Positions 28,941-38,724 of a stretch of DNA of 49,783 nucleotides are shown one piece after another. The notes beneath the pieces are model-generated. The model made no database searches. It saw nothing but the letters and a program-made list of their open reading frames with translations, and was not told where the DNA came from. The position numbers and the translations under genes are program-made. Where the stretch lies: positions 1 to 49,783 of the forward strand of contig JAAWLV010000002.1 of assembly GCA_022798105.1 (NCBI GenBank). The letters are read 5' to 3'. The stretch's first letter is position 1. The number at the start of each line of letters is the position of its first letter. Origin of the DNA: Hungatella sp. Its GTDB lineage: Bacteria; Bacillota; Clostridia; Lachnospirales; Lachnospiraceae.

Positions 28941-30719
28941 CTACATCCGCTCCGGCGCCTCAAATCCCAACAGCTCAATGCACGTCTCCAGCACGCCCTT
29001 TGTCAGGGTGATGAGCTTAATAAAGCTTGCCTGGCGCGCCTCATCCTCCTCCTTTAAGATCATGGTGCTGTTGTAAAATTTATTAAATACGTCAGACAGC
29101 TCGTAAATAAACTGGCAGATTTTGTGGGGTGCCGTCTCCGCAAAGCTGTTCTCTATAACCTCGTTGTATTTGGTCAGCTGCAGCATCAGATTCTTCTCTG
29201 CCTCGCCGGCAGCCCCCAAAAGCTTCCCGCCGTCCGAAAGCTCTTTCCCAAGCTCCCGGTACTTTGCCAGGATCGATTTAATGCGCACAATGGTGTACAG
29301 GATGTAGGGCCCTGTGTTTCCCTCAAAGGAGATGAACCTGTCCATGTCAAAGATGTAGTCCTTGGAAGCCTGGTTGGACAGATCCCCGTATTTTAACGCC
29401 GCAAGCCCGATGATCCCTGCCGTCTTTCTGGCCTCCTCCGGGGACACGGTGCGGTTCTCCATAATACGGCCGTACACCGCCTCGTTGATATCCGCAACCA
29501 GATGTTCCAGCCGCATGACGCCGCCCTCCCTGGTTTTAAAGGGCTTCCCGTCCTTGCCGTTCATGGTGCCGAACATCAGGTGGATCATAGGCGTATCCTC
29601 CTTGACGTACCCGGCCCTTTTGGCAGTCCGGAACACCTGGATAAAATGCAGTTCCTGCCGCTTGTCCGTAATATAGATATATTTGGACGGAGAATACTCC
29701 TTCTCCCGCTCAATGAGCGTCCCCAGATCCGAGGTGGCGTACAGCGCCGCCCCGTCGGACTTTCGGATAATGCAGGGAGGAAGCTCCTTGGAATCCGTGT
29801 CCTTTGCAATGTCCACCACCAGGGCGCCCTGGCTTTCGTAGGCCAGCCCCTTTTTCTGAAGATCCTCAATAAGCCCCGGAATATACTGCTGGGCATCGCT
29901 CTCGCCCTTCCACAGATCAAAGGTCACACCCAGATTCCCGTAGTTTTTCTTCAGGTCCGCCAGGGACACATTCATAATATGCCGCCAGATGGCCCGGTAG
30001 GGCTCATATCCGTTCTGCAGCCTGAAGGTGGCCTCCTGGGCCCTGGCCTTAAAGGCCTCGTCCTCTTTTGACTTTGCGCTGGCCGCAGGGTAGATGTCCT
30101 CCAGCTCACTGATGGTAAACGGCGCCTCCGGGGGATACTCCCCCTCAAATGTCTGATCAAAATAGGGAAGATCCGGTTTGCGGTCCTTAAGCTCCTCGAT
30201 AATCAGCCCCATCTGCAGCCCCCAGTCCCCCAGATGCACGTCCCCGATCATGTTGTAGCCCAGAAATCTCCCCAGGCGTTTTATGCTCTCACCGATGATG
30301 GCGGATCGCAGGTGGCCCACATGGAGAGGCTTGGCCACATTGGCGCCGCCGTAATCCACGATGACCGTCTCGCCCTTTCCCGTCTCCTCCAGGCCGTATT
30401 TTGGATTCGCTTCCATGTCAGTCAAGTAGGACGCCAGGTAGGCCTCGGCGAGCCGGATGTTGATAAATCCGGGCATTACCGCCGTCACCTGGGCAAACAT
30501 GTCCTTTTGGGGGCCGGCTAAAAGCCTTTCCGTCACCTCCGCGGCAATGTCAATGGGTTTCTTTTTATATGTCTTGGCAGCCGCCATGGCGCCGTTGCAC
30601 TGGTACTCGCACAGATCCGGGCGGTTGGACAGAGTCACCCTGGCATAGCCGTCATCATATCCGCAGGCTGTAAACGCCGGCTTCATCGCTTCCGCAATGC
30701 AGTCAAGAATTTTTTTCAT
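28941..30719 (-). CDS. argS: Arginyl-tRNA synthetase
   Basis: VDYGGANVAKPLHVGHLRSAIIGESI (HIGH-type motif HVGH); full-length class I RS architecture. Confidence 0.97.
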   Translation of the reverse strand: MKKILDCIAEAMKPAFTACGYDDGYARVTLSNRPDLCEYQCNGAMAAAKTYKKKPIDIAAEVTERLLAGPQKDMFAQVTAVMPGFINIRLAEAYLASYLTDMEANPKYGLEETGKGETVIVDYGGANVAKPLHVGHLRSAIIGESIKRLGRFLGYNMIGDVHLGDWGLQMGLIIEELKDRKPDLPYFDQTFEGEYPPEAPFTISELEDIYPAASAKSKEDEAFKARAQEATFRLQNGYEPYRAIWRHIMNVSLADLKKNYGNLGVTFDLWKGESDAQQYIPGLIEDLQKKGLAYESQGALVVDIAKDTDSKELPPCIIRKSDGAALYATSDLGTLIEREKEYSPSKYIYITDKRQELHFIQVFRTAKRAGYVKEDTPMIHLMFGTMNGKDGKPFKTREGGVMRLEHLVADINEAVYGRIMENRTVSPEEARKTAGIIGLAALKYGDLSNQASKDYIFDMDRFISFEGNTGPYILYTIVRIKSILAKYRELGKELSDGGKLLGAAGEAEKNLMLQLTKYNEVIENSFAETAPHKICQFIYELSDVFNKFYNSTMILKEEDEARQASFIKLITLTKGVLETCIELLGFEAPERM

Positions 30720-32203
30720 AGATGTTTGTCTCCTCGTTTTATCGGTGGATCAATTATACTAGACTTTTCGGCGGAAATCAATGACAAGTCTGTTTTTTTG
30801 GCTTTCCTGTATATTGAATTTCCCCACGCCGCCAGAATAATCCCGTACACCGCCGTCCCCGCCAAAACGCTTGCTATGACGGAAAAAGCCCCGTCAAGGC
30901 TTCGCTGCACCGCGGCCACAGCCATGGCCATAGCCCCTGTAGGCAGCAAGTATCTGGCAAACGCCCGGATAATCGGTCTGTACCTGGCAAAGCCCCTGAC
31001 AGCATGCAGCTGTCTGATCGTGGAAACACTTTCAGCCGCGACGGAGGCGATGACAGCGCCCATTGCACCCATGCCCAGACCGCGGACAAAGACAACATTC
31101 AAAACCACATTGACGGCGGCGGCCAGAGTCACCGCAACGGTATAATCCCTCTGCCGGTTCATGGCAATTAAAAAATTGCCGGTCATCTGCCCCAGGCTTA
31201 AGATTATAAACAGCAAACTTTCCGCCTGCATCAGCCCTATAACAGGCTCATACCCTTTTCCGAAAAAGAGAGGGACAAACTCGTTTGAAACCAGTATGCA
31301 TCCTGCCGTCATCGGCATGGCCAGCAAACATACAGCGTTGAGAGTCTTTTTGTAATACGCTTCTATCTGGTCTGTTTCATGGTTCCTGCAGGCAACGGCG
31401 ATTCTGGGCGTCACCACCGTAATGAACGCCGAGGGCAGCATCAGGGCAAGCCTGACGATTTTTTCCGTCTGGGAATAGTATCCCACTTCCGTTGTATTGC
31501 AAAGGCTTCCCAGCATGGTCTTATCCAGCACCGTATATAACTGGATGGAGATGAGGGGAACAAACAGTCCCATTATCTCTCTTGTATTTCGGAACATATG
31601 TATTTGATGGATTCCCGGCCACAGAACCTCCCGAAACACATAGGGCCACATGGTCAGATTCCCAAGAAGCATTGCCGCCGCGAGAATCAGCGTATACAGC
31701 CACAGATCATCGGTTTTGTTCACAAACAGAAAAATAAGGACGGTTCCCGCAAGCTTAACGGCGCTGTTTTTTATGGCGGTTATTTTAAAATTTTCGGTTC
31801 CGTGAAAATACCAGGTTATATCCCCGCTCCATGAAAAAACCGTAAGATACTGGATTGCAAACAAGGTTCTGTACCGGGGCATAAAATTCAGAAAAAAGAC
31901 GGTATAGGCAGCCAGAACCAGAATGCCGGACAGCGCCCTGAAAAAAAATATCTCCCAGAACAGGATGCTTCGCTGCTTCTTGTCATTCTGACGGACGGCA
32001 ATTTCCCTCTGGGCAAAGTATACGGTCCCTGTGGCGGCCGCAAGGCCGAAATATGAGACAATTCCAAAGGTATAGCTGTAATCCCCTATGGCCGTGGCCC
32101 CAAGGACTCTGGAAATATAGGGCGTTGTGATCAGAGGGACCATGATTGTGACGATCTGATACAGCAGATTATAAATGTAATTGATTCCCATACTCTTTTT
32201 CAT
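30716..32203 (-). CDS. wzx: Polysaccharide flippase (Wzx/MATE-like)
   Basis: Multi-TM MOP-superfamily protein starting MKKSMGINYIYNLLYQIVTIMVPLITTPYISRVLG; within EPS cluster. Confidence 0.88.
   Translation of the reverse strand: MKKSMGINYIYNLLYQIVTIMVPLITTPYISRVLGATAIGDYSYTFGIVSYFGLAAATGTVYFAQREIAVRQNDKKQRSILFWEIFFFRALSGILVLAAYTVFFLNFMPRYRTLFAIQYLTVFSWSGDITWYFHGTENFKITAIKNSAVKLAGTVLIFLFVNKTDDLWLYTLILAAAMLLGNLTMWPYVFREVLWPGIHQIHMFRNTREIMGLFVPLISIQLYTVLDKTMLGSLCNTTEVGYYSQTEKIVRLALMLPSAFITVVTPRIAVACRNHETDQIEAYYKKTLNAVCLLAMPMTAGCILVSNEFVPLFFGKGYEPVIGLMQAESLLFIILSLGQMTGNFLIAMNRQRDYTVAVTLAAAVNVVLNVVFVRGLGMGAMGAVIASVAAESVSTIRQLHAVRGFARYRPIIRAFARYLLPTGAMAMAVAAVQRSLDGAFSVIASVLAGTAVYGIILAAWGNSIYRKAKKTDLSLISAEKSSIIDPPIKRGDKHL
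30753..30781 (-). promoter_or_regulatory. Putative argS promoter inside the 3' end of wzx
   Basis: Minus strand TTGATT-17 bp-TATAAT ending ~34 nt upstream of the argS ATG. Confidence 0.6.
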
Positions 32204-33345
32204 TGCTGTTCTCCCTGTGCATCCGCTGTCCCATGGCTGATAACCCGCCAAATCCTGGCAGCCACATTGTCCCATGAGTACTCATTCAGGTAATATTCCC
32301 GGTTGTCTTTCACATTTGCGAAAACCGCCTCATCGCCCAGCAGCCTCTCCATCAGGCCGGCCAGCTCTTCCGCGCTCTGACTGCGCAGAAGATACCCTGT
32401 GTTCCCCTCGTCAATAAAGTAAGGCATCTCAAAGGCATTGCGGCCGATACAGGGAAGCCCGAAAGCAAGAGCCTCCGCAAACACCAGCCCATAGGCCTCA
32501 AATAGGGAGGGCATGCAGAATATATCGCACAGGTTAAAATACTCTGCCAGCTTATCCCCGGGCACATCGCCTAAAACATAAATGTTGGAACCGCACAGCC
32601 CCAGATTTTTTGGCCCTGCAATATACAGCCTGGCGTCAGGCCGTTTCCTGCAAAGCCTTTTAAATGCCTCCACAACCAACGGCCCGTTCTTCCTTTCAAA
32701 ATCCCTTCCCACAAACAGTATTTTGTTCCGCTTTTTTCCTGACGTGTCGATCCGACCGGGATCCAGGTTTATGCCTCCGCCCGCATGGAACACATTATTT
32801 TGACCAATCCCGTACTGCTGTGTCAGTTCTTTTTTCAGCCATTTCCCCATGGTAAAGACGGCGGTCCCTTCCTGCATAAACATTCTCTGCCCGTATTCGT
32901 TACAGTCAATCAGCCTTTTGGGAAGATAGGAATAACCGCTGACTTTAAACAGCCCCGGCTCCTCCTCAAACATTTTTTTCACGTAGCCGTAGTGCAGATC
33001 GATGTAGAGATACTGGTTTCTCCCGTTTTCCACAGACGGCATGTACTCAAACTGCAGCATGGGATAAGGCGCCTGGCGGATGGCAGGTTCTAAGCGGCGC
33101 TCAATCAGCGCCTTTTGAGCCTTCACGGGAAGCAGGGTGCTGCTGCCTGATACCTGGCATACCTTTTTTAAAACCTTGTAGGACAGCGACAAAATACGCT
33201 TATTATCGGAAAACCCCGTATCCACATCAACCACCGAATAATACCTGCCAAGGCTCTGCCTTAAATTCCAGTATGTCCCGGACCATGATTTTATCTTATC
33301 CTTTTTCCAGGGGCAGGCGTATATCAGCTTCTGCTCATTTGCCAT
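32200..33345 (-). CDS. Glycosyltransferase group 1 (GT4-like)
   Basis: KILFVGRDFERKNGPLVVEAFKRL; CMPSLFEAYGLVFAEALAFGLPCI. Confidence 0.9.
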   Translation of the reverse strand: MANEQKLIYACPWKKDKIKSWSGTYWNLRQSLGRYYSVVDVDTGFSDNKRILSLSYKVLKKVCQVSGSSTLLPVKAQKALIERRLEPAIRQAPYPMLQFEYMPSVENGRNQYLYIDLHYGYVKKMFEEEPGLFKVSGYSYLPKRLIDCNEYGQRMFMQEGTAVFTMGKWLKKELTQQYGIGQNNVFHAGGGINLDPGRIDTSGKKRNKILFVGRDFERKNGPLVVEAFKRLCRKRPDARLYIAGPKNLGLCGSNIYVLGDVPGDKLAEYFNLCDIFCMPSLFEAYGLVFAEALAFGLPCIGRNAFEMPYFIDEGNTGYLLRSQSAEELAGLMERLLGDEAVFANVKDNREYYLNEYSWDNVAARIWRVISHGTADAQGEQQ

Positions 33346-34255
33346 CCTTTATCCCCTCCCTCTCATCCATAAGCCTTAAAAAAACGCGGGCGGATATTAT
33401 GGTCTGTTCAAATTCAAAGAGTGCCTTATCCACTCTCAGAGGCAGAACTGTCCTTGTGGCCGTCCCCTCATTGTGTATCACTTTAAGTTCAGGAGAAAAC
33501 AAAAGCTTAAGCCCCTGCTCCCGGCACAGATAGTGCAGAATCCCTTCCTCCAGGTACATAAACGTGCCGGGGTAAAGTCCCTCCGGAAAGTGTCTGATAT
33601 ATTCGGGCCCCAAAATTAAAAAAGCGCCATGAAGGACCACACCGCTTTTTTCCCGCTGATTTCCCCTGGCCTTGCGGCGTCTGCAAAGCGCCGTTTTCGC
33701 TCTGTGAAATACAGGGTAGGTTCCCGTAAGTTTGAGGAACGTGAAGAGTCTGATATTTTTCCTGTAAACCTTTATCAGCCTTTTCAAATCGCTTCTTCCA
33801 TACCCCTGTTCCCTCAATGGATTTTGATAAATCCCTTTGTAGGGCGAATAAATATCCGGCCCGCACACCCCGAAACCTTGTTTCTCAAAAACCTCCGCCA
33901 TTGTGTCAAAAAAGTTTTCCTGCTGTATCTCAATGTCGTTGTTCATAAGAATGATAAAATCCGGCTCCCCGTCCTTAAGGGCGCACCTGTAACCGATATT
34001 ATTTCCGCAGGCAAAGCCCCGGTTCTCTTTTTCCAGAATTATGCGTATCCCGTCTCCACAGCCGTACTTTTCATTTAACAGCCGCCCGCTTTCATTGGAC
34101 GAGCCGTTGTCGACCACGATTACCTTAACCTCCGTCCTGACGCTTACGGCCCTTTGCATCAATACAGACTCGATACACTTGACAGTGTCGTTAAAGGCAT
34201 TGTAGTGTAAAATGACGCAGTACACCTTTGCCGGACAGCTTTCATCAAACCTCAT
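33335..34255 (-). CDS. Glycosyltransferase family 2
   Basis: VYCVILHYNAFNDTVKCIESV; VIVVDNGSSNES; DFIILMNNDIEI. Confidence 0.9.
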   Translation of the reverse strand: MRFDESCPAKVYCVILHYNAFNDTVKCIESVLMQRAVSVRTEVKVIVVDNGSSNESGRLLNEKYGCGDGIRIILEKENRGFACGNNIGYRCALKDGEPDFIILMNNDIEIQQENFFDTMAEVFEKQGFGVCGPDIYSPYKGIYQNPLREQGYGRSDLKRLIKVYRKNIRLFTFLKLTGTYPVFHRAKTALCRRRKARGNQREKSGVVLHGAFLILGPEYIRHFPEGLYPGTFMYLEEGILHYLCREQGLKLLFSPELKVIHNEGTATRTVLPLRVDKALFEFEQTIISARVFLRLMDEREGIKDGK

Positions 34256-35456
34256 GGGTTACCTCCGTTTCCTTCTTTAGGCATACATCCGCCATTGCCA
34301 GCAACATGGAGAAAAACAGGATGGATGTCCTGGACACAATATGATTGGCATTGGCAATGCCCACAGCGCTTGCGATTATGACCATGATCATGGAATTCAG
34401 GATCACCTTTCCCTCTCTGGTCTCTGTCCTCATCAGCTTTTTTATTCTCGCCAGCATACATAAAAACACAGATATAAGCCATAAAATCCCCGTTATGCCT
34501 GTCTGAAATATGTACCCAAGCAAACCGCAGTCCTCAATAAAGAACCATAAATCTATCCGGTACACCCTGTCCGCCAGCAGAGAGCCGCCCTTTAAGATCC
34601 CCATGCCGAACCATGGAGACTTTCTTAATTCCTTAAAATAGTAGAACAGTTCGCCCAGCCTGGTGGCCCCGCTTCCCATTCCCTCCTGTATCTCATCAAA
34701 AAAGGAAAACAAAAAATCCCAGTACGCTGTCTTTGAAAATAAATACACTCCGCAGGCCAGAAGCATCAAAAACAGCAGGTTCTTCAAAAAGGAACGGATG
34801 GTTCTGTCATTCCAGTATTTTCTGATAACGGCAATGGTTCCCGACGCGCACAAAACGATCATGGCCCCTCTGGACTGGGAAACAAAAACCAGCCCCCAGA
34901 GCATGATCACCAGCTGGATTTTCATTGTCTTTGTGGCAAGCCCCAAGATCAGATGGGAAAACGCGATAATTTCCGCAAAAAAAGACAGTTCAATCTCATA
35001 TATGCGGATCCTGCCGTTTCGGAATGCGTATTCAAACAGATTAAAATACGGATATAAAAGGGATTGGGCAATGGCAAGGATCGCAATGCAGACCGCAATC
35101 CGTATGATAAGCTTCATAGCTGTCCAAATCCCGTCGTCGTACAGGCAAAAGTAGTCATAAAAAATAAAATACGAAAGAAGGATAAAGATAAAATATATCC
35201 CTACCATCCCCTGTATTAAGGATTGTCCGTATCTGACATAACACACAATCACACTGGCAAACGCCACGGCAATACCGGCCAGGATCACAGGTTTGCTCTC
35301 ATAATCCGTTTTTATTATGTTCTTAAAATGGGCTGCCCCGTAGCAGATTGACAGCACCGCAACAGGGATGATGAAATTAATCCCCACAAGGGTCATGCCG
35401 TGGAGCAGCATCAAAACTCCCACAAGCAATTTCGATTTTTTAAACTTGATTACCAC
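34245..35456 (-). CDS. O-antigen-polymerase-like (Wzy) membrane protein
   Basis: Multi-TM protein with large periplasmic-loop-like region, located between GT genes. Confidence 0.7.
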   Translation of the reverse strand: MVIKFKKSKLLVGVLMLLHGMTLVGINFIIPVAVLSICYGAAHFKNIIKTDYESKPVILAGIAVAFASVIVCYVRYGQSLIQGMVGIYFIFILLSYFIFYDYFCLYDDGIWTAMKLIIRIAVCIAILAIAQSLLYPYFNLFEYAFRNGRIRIYEIELSFFAEIIAFSHLILGLATKTMKIQLVIMLWGLVFVSQSRGAMIVLCASGTIAVIRKYWNDRTIRSFLKNLLFLMLLACGVYLFSKTAYWDFLFSFFDEIQEGMGSGATRLGELFYYFKELRKSPWFGMGILKGGSLLADRVYRIDLWFFIEDCGLLGYIFQTGITGILWLISVFLCMLARIKKLMRTETREGKVILNSMIMVIIASAVGIANANHIVSRTSILFFSMLLAMADVCLKKETEVTHEV

Positions 35457-36491
35457 TTATCGCCTTTCCCCTTTTATCCATATTTTCCGGCATCTTTCCA
35501 GGCATCTGTGGTACAGGAAAGAGACGGCCCAAGCGGCCGTAAGGGAAATACATCCGGCCCCATACTCTAACTTGTCCCATCCCCCGCCCACGGAAAAAAT
35601 CACGGAAAAAACCAGGACATGCACGAGATACAGCTCATAGGCTGCCTCTGAGAGGGCCAGGATCCAGCCTTTAACCCGTCTGCCTCCGCAGCAATAGAGA
35701 AGCAGCGCAAAAAAACCGTATCCCATAAGCCCGAACACGTCATTAAAATTTTTAATTGGGCCTCCCCGTAAAGCGGTGGCCGCCGTCACCCCCAGCCCCA
35801 CAGCCGACAGGGCTGCCATAGAAAAGGCATTCAGGCGAATGCAGCATCCCTGTTCAGCCTGCTTTGCCAGGCACATTCCCAGTCCGAATTCCCAAAGGAA
35901 CTGAAGGAAAAAACTGTTCCAGATCCGTTTTGCATATAACCCTGTTACCGATATAAACCCCCACCAGCACCCGCTAAGCAGAAACGACACAAGGAAAAAC
36001 ACCCTGCCGCCGAGTTTTTCTTTCCATCTGCACAGGGGGAGAAACAACAAATACAATTGAAACAGCGTGGAAATAAACCAAAATTGTTCGCCAAAGCTGC
36101 ATTCATATTCCGGAATAAACATTTTATAGAGGAAGATGTGGCTGAAAAGGGCTTTGATCCGATTTCCGCCGTACATAACCGGTACAAGGGCGGATATCCC
36201 TATGATTATCACATAGGGGATATAGATCTTTAAAAACCGGCGGCGCAGAAATTCCAAATATCCCACGGGGTTTCTCATATATGACAGATACAGGCCGAAT
36301 CCGGAGCAGAAAAAAAACACATGGACTCCTGTCCCCCCAAGAGAAGAAGCTTTCCAAAGGAAGCCCGGGCATGATTTCAGATAGCCCTGGATCAGATGCA
36401 TGAGCACAATCGTAAGGATGGAAAATCCTCTCAGGAAAGCGATCTCATCATAATAGGTTCGGCCCCCGCGAAATTCAAAGGTTCTGTTCAT
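35457..36491 (-). CDS. Acyltransferase 3 family protein
   Basis: YDEIAFLRGFSILTIVLMHLI; GGTGVHVFFFCSGFGLYLSY. Confidence 0.87.
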   Translation of the reverse strand: MNRTFEFRGGRTYYDEIAFLRGFSILTIVLMHLIQGYLKSCPGFLWKASSLGGTGVHVFFFCSGFGLYLSYMRNPVGYLEFLRRRFLKIYIPYVIIIGISALVPVMYGGNRIKALFSHIFLYKMFIPEYECSFGEQFWFISTLFQLYLLFLPLCRWKEKLGGRVFFLVSFLLSGCWWGFISVTGLYAKRIWNSFFLQFLWEFGLGMCLAKQAEQGCCIRLNAFSMAALSAVGLGVTAATALRGGPIKNFNDVFGLMGYGFFALLLYCCGGRRVKGWILALSEAAYELYLVHVLVFSVIFSVGGGWDKLEYGAGCISLTAAWAVSFLYHRCLERCRKIWIKGERR

Positions 36492-37657
36492 GTCTGCTCC
36501 ACTTTTGTTTCACTTAACAGGCCGTAATCCCTCAAAAAGGCGTCGGCAATTTTATTCCAGTCAAAGTATCCTGCAACCTTCCGGTTATCCTCCCGAATCT
36601 CTGCAAGCTCTGATTGATCCATGGCGGCAAAGCTAAGGATCCCGGCAATCCATTCCTCCTCGCCGCCGGCCATAAAGACCCCTTTATGGCCCTTTAACAG
36701 CTCCTTTGCCTCTTCATCCCCAGGGGATGTGACAATCGGGATCCCATGGGCCAGATATGCAAGAAAGCTGCCTCTTCTCAGGGTCAGGCCGTCCTCGTAA
36801 AACAGAGTTGCCACATGAGTATTCTGGATTTCCCTTGACACCTCCTCGTCGGGGATGTACCCTGTAATTTTCACAGAATCCCACAACCTATACTGTTTCA
36901 GCCAGGTTATAACCTGATTATGGTATTCCGAAAAATGGTTTTTGTTTCCGGGATCCACCTCCCCGATAATTTTAAACCGGAACCTTCCCTCCTTATCCCT
37001 CTCTTTAAGCTCTTTCCAGTTTTTAAGCATCCGCTCAATTCCCTTTCCTGGATAGACGCTTCCAAAATAAGAGATTACAATTGTTCCGTTTTCTCTTTCT
37101 GTTGTTTTTGCCGTGCAGACGGGGATGTTGTTTCCGATAAGGGTTCTTTTCACCCGTTTTCCCGCTATTTTTTTGACAGCCCTGCGATCAGGCAGCGCCG
37201 GGACGTAGATGGAATCGGCAAACAGAAGAATCGGCAGTATGGCCGCTTTTCTGAGAAACCTGGCGCATGTAAATTCATGGAGCCTGACATAGAAGGCGAT
37301 TTTAGGTTTTCCTATTCCATATAATTTTGTAATCAGAGGAAGAAAGCTGGCAAGCAGTGTTTTTCCATAACAGTCCCCCGGATACTCCATGTGGACTGCC
37401 TTTATTCCGTCTTTCTTCAGCATACTGATATATGTTTTAATATTTTTAACCGTTATATTCCAGTTATCCAGATACGTTACAGCTGCACAGGCTGTCCCGT
37501 TTGCCTCAACATAATTCCTTATAACCGGCAGATTGGTTGTCAGAAGTTCAATCTTGTGTTCCCCCGCAGATTTTGCCATTGCATCCAACAATATCTTTGC
37601 TGCCGCGGCAATCCCCTCATGACTTGCCGGATAGCTCCCGCTTATATAAAGAAGCAT
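36488..37657 (-). CDS. Glycosyltransferase (GT4-like)
   Basis: ISYFGSVYPGKGIERMLKNW; DGLTLRRGSFLAYLAHGIPIVTS. Confidence 0.82.
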   Translation of the reverse strand: MLLYISGSYPASHEGIAAAAKILLDAMAKSAGEHKIELLTTNLPVIRNYVEANGTACAAVTYLDNWNITVKNIKTYISMLKKDGIKAVHMEYPGDCYGKTLLASFLPLITKLYGIGKPKIAFYVRLHEFTCARFLRKAAILPILLFADSIYVPALPDRRAVKKIAGKRVKRTLIGNNIPVCTAKTTERENGTIVISYFGSVYPGKGIERMLKNWKELKERDKEGRFRFKIIGEVDPGNKNHFSEYHNQVITWLKQYRLWDSVKITGYIPDEEVSREIQNTHVATLFYEDGLTLRRGSFLAYLAHGIPIVTSPGDEEAKELLKGHKGVFMAGGEEEWIAGILSFAAMDQSELAEIREDNRKVAGYFDWNKIADAFLRDYGLLSETKVEQT

Positions 37658-37658
37658 T

Positions 37659-38204
37659 CTATTCCCCCGTTCCCCCAGCTGCTTTTCTGTCTAATATGCT
37701 GCTGACCAATTGTTCGAACTCTTCATTAAACTTTATATTATTGCCTGCCAGCCCGGTTTTCATGGAACCTGCGATTTTCTCATAGCTGTAAATCCGTTTT
37801 GCAAGCTCCTCAATATCCTCGACCACAATGATATTGCGTCTGCGTGCTTCCACCGCTTTTGCAAATTCCACCTGGTGGTCATTGACATGTTCCCGGAACT
37901 TTTTTTGCCTTGGCACTACAATAGGCACTTTTCCTGCCTGAAGAGCCATAATAAAACTGGACGGTCCGCCATGGGTAATAATAATCCTGGCTCTTTTCAC
38001 ATAATCTGCCATAACCTCATAGGGATACAGCTTGCTCCACTGGCAGTATTCAGGCACATAGGTGCTGTAACCTGTCTGTATCACCACAGTCTCTTTCAGC
38101 ACCTTTTGTCTGCACAGATCGTCCATGTAACTGACAAGCCGGTTAAAGGGCTGCTCATGAGTGCCGACGGTCACAAAAATCATCTGTTCTCTCTTCCTTC
38201 TCAA
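37659..38204 (-). CDS. EpsF/PssE-like (ALG13-type) glycosyltransferase subunit
   Basis: MIFVTVGTHEQPFNRLV; IITHGGPSSFIMALQAGKVPIVVPRQ. Confidence 0.88.
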   Translation of the reverse strand: MRRKREQMIFVTVGTHEQPFNRLVSYMDDLCRQKVLKETVVIQTGYSTYVPEYCQWSKLYPYEVMADYVKRARIIITHGGPSSFIMALQAGKVPIVVPRQKKFREHVNDHQVEFAKAVEARRRNIIVVEDIEELAKRIYSYEKIAGSMKTGLAGNNIKFNEEFEQLVSSILDRKAAGGTGE

Positions 38205-38662
38205 AATATGCTTCCAAGATTAACTGCCTTTTTATATACGTGTTTCATCTCTTCCCACTGAACCACAAACCCGTCTGCTGCCGGGTAGACCAGCTTCCCT
38301 GTCAAAGTGGGCCTGTCAATGCGGTCAAAGACCTCTATGTAGATTGTTTTTGCCCCGAATAATTTTCCGATATAGAAAAAAGGGACCGCAACCGCGGCGC
38401 CGGTTGATATAATCAGATCCGGGCGTTCTTTTTTTAATACGTTCCACGCAATCACAGTATTTTTTATCAGTGCCTTTATGCTCCTGTTGGTGGGAAAATA
38501 ACATGGATATATCCGCTCTCCTTTTAGCAGGCTTCTGGCATCCTCCTTGTCAAAAGTCACCCAAAAGCGATCTTTCTCCTGCCAGAAGGGCTTTAACATG
38601 TAAAGATGCGCCAGATGACCGCCGGAAGACGCTGCAAAGCAGATTTTACTTTTATCACCCAT
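38201..38662 (-). CDS. PssD-like (ALG14-type) glycosyltransferase subunit
   Basis: KICFAASSGGHLAHLYMLKPFW; LIISTGAAVAVPFFYIGKLFGAKTIYIEVF. Confidence 0.88.
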   Translation of the reverse strand: MGDKSKICFAASSGGHLAHLYMLKPFWQEKDRFWVTFDKEDARSLLKGERIYPCYFPTNRSIKALIKNTVIAWNVLKKERPDLIISTGAAVAVPFFYIGKLFGAKTIYIEVFDRIDRPTLTGKLVYPAADGFVVQWEEMKHVYKKAVNLGSIF

Positions 38663-38689
38663 ATCATTCCCCCTTCCTGTTTATCAGCG

Positions 38690-38723
38690 GGCCGGCCGAC
38701 CCTTAGGCCGGCCGGCCTTTTTT
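38690..38723 (+). terminator. GC-rich hairpin plus T-run reading on the plus strand, inside the EPS operon
   Basis: GGCCGGCC...GGCCGGCC immediately followed by TTTTTT on the plus strand. Confidence 0.6.
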
Positions 38724-38724
38724 C

